Of a stretch of 64,000 bases of DNA, positions 58,214 to 64,000 are shown one piece after another. The notes beneath the pieces were generated by a model. It had not been told where the DNA came from, searched no databases, and worked only from the letters and a program-made list of their open reading frames with translations. The DNA is from Rhodobacterales bacterium HKCCE4037 (lineage in GTDB: Bacteria > Pseudomonadota > Alphaproteobacteria > Rhodobacterales > Rhodobacteraceae), in the NCBI GenBank assembly GCA_015689645.1, contig WVSM01000001.1, forward strand, positions 186,001 to 250,000, given 5' to 3'. Positions within the stretch are counted from its first letter, which is position 1; every line of letters starts with the position of its first letter. Made by a program: the position numbers and the translations under genes.

Positions 58214-58332
58214 GATCTGCTCCGTCCAGTTTCGGTTCGCTTGCAGAATCTGCGCAGATCGCGTGGGATGGAAGCCAGCAAACTGCACAAATCGGGCATG
58301 GATTGCCCAATATGAGTGTCAGAGGTTTCAAA

Positions 58333-58767
58333 ATGGACAGAACGGACAGGGATCTTCTGTCGGCCCTTCGCCGCGATGGGCGGGCGTCGCTTTCAGACCT
58401 TGCGGCCGGTCTCGGCATCAGCCGGGCCACGGTGCGCGCGCGGATCGAGAAGCTGGAAACGGCGGGCGTGATCCGGGGCTACACGGTGCAGACCGCGCAG
58501 GATCTGCAGGACGCCCCGGTGCGGGGGCTTATGATGCTGTCGATCTCGGGTCCCGGGGCGGAGCGGGTCATGCACCGGCTGACCGGCCACGCGGCGGTGA
58601 CGCGGGTGCATTCCACGAACGGCAAATGGGACCTGATTGCCGAGATCGGGACCGAGACGCTGGAAGCCTTCGACAAGGTGCTGTTCGAGATCCGGCGCAT
58701 CGACGGGATCGAAACCTCGGAGACGAGCCTGATGCTGAACACGCGGAAGGGCGGACGGCGGGCGTGA
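58333..58767 (+). CDS. Lrp/AsnC family transcriptional regulator
   Basis: Leucine-responsive type regulator of 144 aa. The N-terminal helix-turn-helix covers about 3-50 (LLSALRRDGRASLSDLAAGL, then GISRATVRARIEKLE). The C-terminal RAM effector domain follows (VRGLMMLSISGPGAERVMHR, then EIRRIDGIETSETSLML). The ATG after AGAGG is preferred; one seven codons upstream is possible. It is divergent from the arginase-ornithine cyclodeaminase operon, with 119 nt between start codons, so it most likely responds to an amino acid such as arginine or ornithine. Confidence 0.9.
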   Translation: MDRTDRDLLSALRRDGRASLSDLAAGLGISRATVRARIEKLETAGVIRGYTVQTAQDLQDAPVRGLMMLSISGPGAERVMHRLTGHAAVTRVHSTNGKWDLIAEIGTETLEAFDKVLFEIRRIDGIETSETSLMLNTRKGGRRA

Positions 58768-58772
58768 GGCAG

Positions 58773-58855
58773 CCGAAAATCTCGAGATCTTCGGAGGGAA
58801 AACTGGAGTTTTCCCGCGCCGCGCGCGGCGCGCCCGGAAAACGCGCGTTTTCCGG
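58773..58855. repeat. Second four-hairpin cluster between convergent genes
   Basis: Four consecutive palindromes fill the gap between the ends of the Lrp gene and dsbB. They are an imperfect 22-bp palindrome centred on ATCTCGAGAT (58773-58794), GGGAAAACT-GG-AGTTTTCCC (58796-58815), a GC-only 18-bp palindrome (58815-58832), and a perfect 22-bp palindrome CCGGAAAACGC/GCGTTTTCCGG (58834-58855). As at 6704-6809, a variable hairpin is followed by a GGAAAAC...GTTTTCC hairpin, twice. Confidence 0.7.
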
Positions 58856-58859
58856 CCCG

Positions 58860-59336
58860 TCACGCGGGGCGGCGGGCCGCAGCGATCCAGATGCCGGCGA
58901 GGATGAGGCAGAAGATGCCGTTCCACGACGCCATGCTGAGGCCAAGAAACTCCCACGCGACCTCGTTGCACAAAACAATGCGCGGGCCGCTGTCGAGGGC
59001 GAAGAGATCCTCGGTGCTGAGCGCGCCCACGTCCTGTGCCGCGGAGGCGCCGCAGACCTGGGGGCCTTCCCACCATGCGCGCTCAACCCCGGTGTGCAGC
59101 AGCGCGAGGCCCGCGCCGACCAGCGCGGTCACGGCGCCGAGCCACGCGATGATGGCGTTCGGAATGGCCACGCCGATGATCGAGAGGACGATCGCCACGC
59201 GATGCGGCCAGCGCTGCCACAGGCACATCGTGCAGGGCAGAAGCCCGCCGATATACTGGAACGACAGCGCACCGGTGAAGAGTGCAACGGAGCCGAGGCC
59301 GGCAAGGGCGATCAGGTGGCGTCTGGTCAGAGTCAT
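58860..59336 (-). CDS. dsbB: Disulfide bond formation protein B
   Basis: Inner-membrane quinone reductase that reoxidises DsbA, 158 aa. Four transmembrane helices are visible. The first cysteine pair is in GGLLPCTMCLWQRWPHRVAI near 30-49 (CTMC), and the second periplasmic pair is in QVCGASAAQD near 94 and IVLCNEVAW near 120. The LPCxxCxxQRxPH block is the DsbB signature. Its start overlaps the upstream YqaA-like gene by 4 nt. Confidence 0.92.
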   Translation of the reverse strand: MTLTRRHLIALAGLGSVALFTGALSFQYIGGLLPCTMCLWQRWPHRVAIVLSIIGVAIPNAIIAWLGAVTALVGAGLALLHTGVERAWWEGPQVCGASAAQDVGALSTEDLFALDSGPRIVLCNEVAWEFLGLSMASWNGIFCLILAGIWIAAARRPA

Positions 59337-59911
59337 AGGAATTTCAACACATAGAAGCCGCCCACGAGGAGCAGGCAGAACAGGATGAACATAAGGCCGA
59401 GGCGCCGTTCGATGAAATCACGGATCGGTGCGCCGAATTTCCACAGAAGCAGCGCGACGATGAAGAAGCGCAGGCCCCGCGCGATGATGGAGGTCATGAT
59501 GAAGGTGCCGATCGGCATCGCCGTCCAGCCCGACATGATGGTGATGACCTTGTAGGGGAAGGGGGTCAGCCCCGCGATCAGCACCGCCCAGAAGCCCACG
59601 CCGTTGAAACGTTCGTTGAATTCCTCGATCCGTTCGAGCTTGCCGAGCGCCTCGAAGATCGGGCGGCCGATTTCCTCGAAGGCGAAATAGCCGATGGCGT
59701 AGCCCAGAAGGCCGCCGAGGACGGAGGCGACGAGGCAGACGGATGCGATCAGCCAGGCCTTGGAGGGCCGCGCGAGGATCATCGGGATCATCAGGACATC
59801 TGGCGGGATCGGGAAGACGGAGCTTTCCGCGAAGCTCACGATGGCCAGGACCCACAAGGCATGCTTGTGACCGGCAAATCCCATCACCCAGTCGTAAAGG
59901 CGGCGCAGCAT
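59333..59911 (-). CDS. YqaA/DedA-family (SNARE-associated) membrane protein
   Basis: Inner-membrane protein of 192 aa with about five helices, of the VTT/DedA superfamily that includes lipid scramblase-like transporters. The motifs SFAESSVFPIPPDVLMIPMI near 26-45, GGLLGYAIGYFAFEEIG near 66-82, RFNGVGFWAVLIAGLTPFPY near 101-120 and the following KVITIMSG are typical of YqaA. It overlaps dsbB by 4 nt. It may help membrane lipid or undecaprenyl-phosphate cycling (family inference). Confidence 0.88.
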   Translation of the reverse strand: MLRRLYDWVMGFAGHKHALWVLAIVSFAESSVFPIPPDVLMIPMILARPSKAWLIASVCLVASVLGGLLGYAIGYFAFEEIGRPIFEALGKLERIEEFNERFNGVGFWAVLIAGLTPFPYKVITIMSGWTAMPIGTFIMTSIIARGLRFFIVALLLWKFGAPIRDFIERRLGLMFILFCLLLVGGFYVLKFL

Positions 59912-60029
59912 GTCGATGGAGTCCTGCTCTAGGCGTTTTGCGATGGGTGCCGCATCGGGTGCGGGGGGTCAAGGCAGGGTTGAGGGCCGTTGACGCGGCA
60001 ATCGGTCAGGGGTAAGTGCCGCGCATTGG

Positions 60030-60114
60030 GCCCGAGTGGCGGAATTGGTAGACGCAGGGGATTCAAAATCCCCCGCCGCAAGGCTTGTCGGTTCGAGTCC
60101 GACCTCGGGTACCA
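60030..60114 (+). tRNA. tRNA-Leu (anticodon CAA)
   Basis: Class II tRNA of 85 nt with encoded CCA. The acceptor is GCCCGAG/CTCGGGT (first pair G-T). The anticodon loop TTCAAAA gives CAA at 60064-60066. A short variable arm (CGCCGCAAGGCTTG) and the T-arm GGTTCGAGTCC are present. Confidence 0.97.
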
Positions 60115-60907
60115 GCCCATCCGAAAGTGCAGCGTCGTGGCGTGGTTACGCCGATCCGGTCCGACCGGACTACGCGATTCGCCCGCAGGGTGCGCGGGAC
60201 GGGGGTGGATGTGTTTCCGGACCTGTCTAAAAGGACAGGTCTGCCGGGCTAGGACATGTCGAAAAAGGTAGGCGTTCGAGCCCCAGCGGCGGCCGCAATG
60301 TCGACAAACTGTTTCCGTTGCGTCAGCAAGTGATTGTCTACCATCCGGGGACAATTGGCAGGTCGGTGCCGCAGCGGAAATCGCCGAACCGCAGGCCAAA
60401 TCCAAGAAAGCAAGAGGAATCTGCGCGTGTTGGCTTGGCTGATCTTCCGTGGCCAGGGCGATCCACGAAACAATGTGCCGTTCTGTTGTCCCTTATTGGC
60501 ACCAATCTTAACCATCTTCTGCCCCAATTCTGACGTGATTGACAAAAATTTCTCTTCAAATCGGCAGTAGTTTTCCGCTATCCCAAGGGCAGCCCAACTG
60601 GGGGGCGATGTCTGCACATAGGCCACGGGGGCGGCCGCACACGTGAATCGCATTGGATAAGTGCGAGAGGGGTGTAGCCGCATGTTTTCGGGCGTTTTGC
60701 CCGAGCGGTTTCGTTACGCGTCTGGAGCCTTTTCGCGGCACCGGATGGCTGCCTGTCGCGGGTCAGAATGACCTGCCCCTCTCTTTCCAGTTCGGTTCAC
60801 ATGCGCGGTCGCCCGCTGCCTGAGCGTCGTCGCGATCAGTTGAACTTTAGTGAACGTCCGCCTTGGCGGGGGGGCCGGTTTGTGGCCGGCAATTAGGAGA
60901 GTGCGAG
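60115..60907. other. Intergenic region of 793 nt, no convincing gene
   Basis: No reading frame here has a good ribosome site and protein-like composition. Elements seen are a strong stem ACCTGTC/GACAGGT (60221-60240) nested in CCGG/CCGG, which may terminate the tRNA-Leu transcript; a stretch GGCGTTCGAGCCCCAGC near 60271 that resembles a tRNA T-arm; a less GC-rich block near 60470-60590; a TCGGGC/GCCCGA hairpin near 60690; and GCCGG/CCGGC and CCGCC/GGCGG stems in the last 60 bases before the RTX gene. Its size suggests a long regulated leader or a former insertion site. Confidence 0.5.
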
Positions 60908-63900
60908 ATGACCTTTACGAGTGGCGGAACGATTGCGGGGCGTCTGTTTACGGACAGCGATGGCGACAACACCGAAAACCTGAACACCGGCGGATACGAG
61001 AGTGGTCTGGCCGGCCTGCGCGTCGAGCTCTACAAGGTCGATTCCCACGGCAACAAGACATTCCTCGGCCACACGACGACCGATGCCCACGGCGGGTACC
61101 GGTTCGAAGGTCTCTCGACGTCCTCGCACAAGACCTACGTTGTGAAGTTCCCGACGAACGTGAACGGCGAGACGTTGATCGCGCAGAACGTGGGTGCGGA
61201 GAACGAGGATAGCGACGCCGACGAGAGCACCGGGTTCTCGGACCCGATTCCGGGGCCGAAAACCTCCGGCTCGTACAGCAGCGCGCTGAACGTGGATGCC
61301 GGCTACACCGCAACGCCCACGCCCGACGGCGCCGTCGATGGCGAGGCCAGCGGCGAGGTGATGGAGCTTGGCTATGACGATTCCAACGCGCCCACCAACC
61401 AGGGCGGCGACATCATCACCAACGATGCCGACCTGATCTACGGCAATGGCGGCGACGATACGATCAGCGGTGAAGGCGGCAACGACACCATCTACGGCGA
61501 CAGCGGCGAAGAGACCGGCGGTTCGTTCACCGGCCCGCGCGAAAGCTTCAACTGGGATCTCGTGTCGAGCCACCAGGCCGACAATGGCGTGACGCAGGAC
61601 ACCGGCGACGTCATGGTGACCTATTCGCGCACCAAGGACACCGGCAGCCATAACAGTGACGTGGACAATTCGACCGTGCTGAACGTGGCCGGGATCGACG
61701 GCGGTGGCGAAGTGGTCGACACCAACAGCTCGCTGATGTCCGAGACGGATGGCAAGGGTAACACCGGTGAATTCCAGTGGGAATTCTCGGAGCCGGTCGG
61801 CAATGTCGAATTCAACATCAACGACCTCGACGGCGACGGGTTCGTCACCGTCACGGCGTTCGACGCGAACGGCAATGCCGTGCCCGTCACGCTGGTTGGC
61901 GGCTCGGACGTCGTCATCAACGGCAACACTGCCGATGCCGATGGGTCGTATCAGAACGTGAACGACCCGGATACCACGGTACAGGTGACGATCGCGGGCC
62001 CGATCAGCAAGCTGGTCGTGGAACACACGCAGGATGGCCACGACAACTCGGGCATCCACATCACCGACATCTTCTTCGACACCGGCTACGAGCTGGGTGA
62101 CGGCGACGGTGGCGACGATGTCATCACCGGCGGTGCCGGCGCGGACATGATGTACGGCGAGGGGGGCGACGACACCTTCCTGGTGGGCAATTCCGCCGAT
62201 GCCGATGGCGACGTGGTCGACGGTGGTAACGGGCCGGACGAGAACGCCGACAACGACGTGCTCGACCTGCGCGGCGCAGGCCGCGTGGTGATCGACGCGG
62301 TCGCAGACCCTGACGACAACGGTGCGCAGACCGGCACCGCGACGTTCCAGGATGGCTCCGTCCTGTCGTTCTCGGGCATCGAGACGATCCTGACCGACCC
62401 GTTCAACGAAGGCCCGAAGGCCAACGATGACGAAATCCCGGTCGACGAGGACGACAGCGTCACCTTCAACCCGACGCTGAACGACACCGATGGCGATGGC
62501 GACCCTCTGGAGGTCGTTTCCATCGGCACGCCGGCCAACGGCACGCTGACCGACAATGGCGACGGCACCTACACCTACACGCCGAACGAGAACTTCAACG
62601 GCACGGACGAGGTGAAATACACCGTGTCCGACGGCATGGGTGGCACGGACGAGGCGACGATCACCTTCAACGTCGCCCCGGTGAACGATGATCCGGTTGC
62701 GGTGAACGACTCCGTCACCCTCGACGAGGATGACACCGCCACCTTCAACCCGACGGCAAACGACACCGATGTGGATGGCGATCCGCTGACCGTCGATAGC
62801 ATCGGAACGCCGGCCAACGGCACGCTGACCGACAATGGCGACGGCACCTATACCTACACGCCGAACGAGAATTTCAACGGGACTGACAGTGTCACCTACA
62901 CCGTCTCGGACGGGAACGGCGGCACGGACACCGGCACGATCACCTTCAACGTGACGCCGGTGAACGACGATCCGGTTGCCAACAATGACAGTGACTCGAC
63001 CGATTTCGAGACGCCGGTGGTCATCGACCTGCTGGCCAACGATACCGATGTGGACGGCGACACGCTGACGGTGGTCTCGGCCACGGTTCCCGCCTCGCAG
63101 GGCACGCTGACGCCTACCGGCACCGAGGGGCAATATACCTTCACCCCCGCCGATGATTTCGAAGGCACGGCGACCGTGTCCTACATCATCTCGGACGGGA
63201 ACGGCGGCTTCGACAATGGCGAGCACACCATCGAGGTGGGCGCCGATCCGACCCCGCCGGATGGCGTCGTGGACGGCGAAGAGTTCGGCGAGAATATGGG
63301 GCCGGGCTACAATGACGAGAACGCGCCCACCGATGGCGGCGGCGACCAGATCGACGGCGACGACGGCGACGACGATGTGATCGAGGGCAATGGCGGCGAT
63401 GACACGATCAACGCGGGCCAGGGGTCTGACACCGTTTCGGGCGGCACCGGAAATGACAGCATCGAAGGCGGCGCTTCGCCAGACGGAGACGACCTGTCGG
63501 GTGACGAGGGCGACGACACCGTGCGTGGCGGTGGTGGCGACGACACCATCGACGGCGGCGAGGGCGACGATGTGCTGGACGGCGGCGCGGATGATGACAT
63601 CATCACTGGCGGCGACGGCAACGACAGCGTGATCGGCGGAGACGGAAACGACACCATCGACACCGGTATCCCCGGCACGCCCGACGCGGGCTTCCCCGCT
63701 TATGGTCCGTTCCCGGCGGTTGCGGCCGATGCCGACCCGAATAACGACAAGGATACCGTTGAAGCGGGTGAAGGCGACGACCTGATCAGCACCGGTGACG
63801 ATGCCGACCTGATCAGCGCAGGCCGTGGCAACGACACGGTTGATGCGGGCATCGACGATGACACCGTCGACGGCGGTGACGGCGACGATGTCATCATCGG

Positions 63901-64000
63901 CTCGGAAGGGAATGACTCGCTCTTCGGCGGTCAGGGCAATGACACCATCTACGGTGGCCTCGATCCGTCCTTCCCCGACGCGGTCAACATCCCCGATGAC
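60908..64000 (+). CDS. Giant RTX/cadherin-like exported protein, 3' end beyond window
   Basis: The frame is open for 1031 codons to the window edge, starting at the ATG seven bases after AGGAG. No signal peptide is present, as expected for type I secretion. Order: residues 1-135, SdrD-B-like domain (GTIAGRLFTDSDGDN, then GYRFEGLST); about 175-200, RTX nonapeptides (GNGGDDTI); 205-390, an unassigned beta-rich domain (NINDLDGDGFVTVTAFDANG); about 398-430, RTX; about 500-790, three tandem cadherin-like repeats (VDEDDSVTFNPTLNDTDGDG); about 810 to the edge, dense RTX repeats (GGxGxDxI/V). It is strongly acidic and should bind calcium. The C-terminal secretion signal lies outside. Likely a surface adhesin. 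Confidence 0.9.
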   Translation, partial: MTFTSGGTIAGRLFTDSDGDNTENLNTGGYESGLAGLRVELYKVDSHGNKTFLGHTTTDAHGGYRFEGLSTSSHKTYVVKFPTNVNGETLIAQNVGAENEDSDADESTGFSDPIPGPKTSGSYSSALNVDAGYTATPTPDGAVDGEASGEVMELGYDDSNAPTNQGGDIITNDADLIYGNGGDDTISGEGGNDTIYGDSGEETGGSFTGPRESFNWDLVSSHQADNGVTQDTGDVMVTYSRTKDTGSHNSDVDNSTVLNVAGIDGGGEVVDTNSSLMSETDGKGNTGEFQWEFSEPVGNVEFNINDLDGDGFVTVTAFDANGNAVPVTLVGGSDVVINGNTADADGSYQNVNDPDTTVQVTIAGPISKLVVEHTQDGHDNSGIHITDIFFDTGYELGDGDGGDDVITGGAGADMMYGEGGDDTFLVGNSADADGDVVDGGNGPDENADNDVLDLRGAGRVVIDAVADPDDNGAQTGTATFQDGSVLSFSGIETILTDPFNEGPKANDDEIPVDEDDSVTFNPTLNDTDGDGDPLEVVSIGTPANGTLTDNGDGTYTYTPNENFNGTDEVKYTVSDGMGGTDEATITFNVAPVNDDPVAVNDSVTLDEDDTATFNPTANDTDVDGDPLTVDSIGTPANGTLTDNGDGTYTYTPNENFNGTDSVTYTVSDGNGGTDTGTITFNVTPVNDDPVANNDSDSTDFETPVVIDLLANDTDVDGDTLTVVSATVPASQGTLTPTGTEGQYTFTPADDFEGTATVSYIISDGNGGFDNGEHTIEVGADPTPPDGVVDGEEFGENMGPGYNDENAPTDGGGDQIDGDDGDDDVIEGNGGDDTINAGQGSDTVSGGTGNDSIEGGASPDGDDLSGDEGDDTVRGGGGDDTIDGGEGDDVLDGGADDDIITGGDGNDSVIGGDGNDTIDTGIPGTPDAGFPAYGPFPAVAADADPNNDKDTVEAGEGDDLISTGDDADLISAGRGNDTVDAGIDDDTVDGGDGDDVIIGSEGNDSLFGGQGNDTIYGGLDPSFPDAVNIPDD
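62441..62998 (+). repeat. Two tandem 279-bp (93-aa) cadherin-like repeats
   Basis: Units 62441-62719 and 62720-62998 are in frame and highly similar. About 85 bases starting at 62522 recur at 62801 with only a few substitutions, mostly at synonymous positions. A third, more diverged unit follows. The near identity indicates recent duplication or gene conversion. Confidence 0.8.

Noticed and set aside
60249-60683. 144-codon minus-strand frame in the gap before the RTX gene
   Set aside because: No ribosome site, low-complexity composition and no motif. It could be the remnant of a coding region, but this cannot be supported.
63337-64000. Repetitive DNA at the right edge considered as a CRISPR or satellite array
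   Set aside because: The repeats are in-frame glycine/aspartate RTX codons with variable spacing, without constant direct repeats and unique spacers.

Overview
The window is a GC-rich chromosomal stretch of an alphaproteobacterium, most likely a member of the Rhodobacteraceae (Roseobacter/Rhodobacter group). The reasons are an adjacent sciP-ctrA pair with a CtrA-type box, an alphaproteobacterial LexA-like box (GTTC-N7-GTTC), a SitABCD-type manganese importer, a short Usg protein, and dense packing with many ATGA stop/start overlaps. No insertion sequence, prophage or CRISPR array was seen. Almost all genes look intact. The last gene runs off the right edge, and the first begins at base 2, so its upstream context is missing.

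Layout. 1-2139: permease and ATPase of an iron-chelate ABC importer, then methylglyoxal synthase. 2140-6809: ugpBAEC glycerol-3-phosphate importer, closed by a cluster of four hairpins shared with a convergent LysR gene. 6814-9141: LysR regulator divergent from a PLP enzyme of the serine hydroxymethyltransferase type. 9167-13117: sitABCD metal importer with a candidate operator. 13166-17427: tryptophan catabolism (kynA, kynU), a FAD amine/amino-acid oxidase and a short-chain dehydrogenase. 17539-19198: AbrB-family membrane protein and a single-domain response regulator. 19202-28638: a minus-strand run of nine genes, mostly joined by 4-nt overlaps (CDP-alcohol phosphotransferase, LTA-synthase/sulfatase-type enzyme, LPG-synthase-type flippase, NMT1/THI5-type ABC importer with a fused permease, GT4 glycosyltransferase, FkbM methyltransferase, phytochrome-derived PAS-GAF protein). 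28838-33155: fumarylpyruvate hydrolase-like enzyme, malonyl-CoA synthetase, small exported protein, polysaccharide deacetylase and a tailed HU protein. 33171-35087: two tRNA-Val genes around soxR, a SoxR-controlled divergent DUF1127 microprotein operon and a histidine phosphatase.

35230-41430: DUF4870-like membrane protein, pirin, two secreted unknowns, GNAT, EamA permease, tandem tRNA-Asp and mnmA. 41559-47403: sciP, ctrA, ligA, recG and an unlisted 40-aa membrane microprotein whose leader carries LexA-like and CtrA-like sites. 47584-55759: Fe-S scaffold, hisI, gluQ, methyltransferase, trmFO, two DoxX-like proteins, a membrane/coiled-coil microprotein and gyrA. 55959-59911: usg, arginase and ornithine cyclodeaminase with a divergent Lrp regulator, a second four-hairpin cluster, dsbB and a YqaA/DedA protein. 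60030-64000: tRNA-Leu(CAA), about 790 bases without a convincing gene, and the first 1031 codons of a giant RTX/cadherin-like exported protein.

Themes: nutrient uptake (iron chelate, glycerol-3-phosphate, manganese), nitrogen catabolism (tryptophan to anthranilate, arginine to proline), tRNA modification (mnmA, trmFO, gluQ, with tRNA-Asp genes in the same window), and cell cycle with DNA metabolism (ctrA, sciP, ligA, recG, gyrA). The most interesting unexplained items are the LexA-boxed microprotein after recG, the nine-gene envelope operon, the SoxR-driven microprotein operon and the paired four-hairpin elements between convergent genes.
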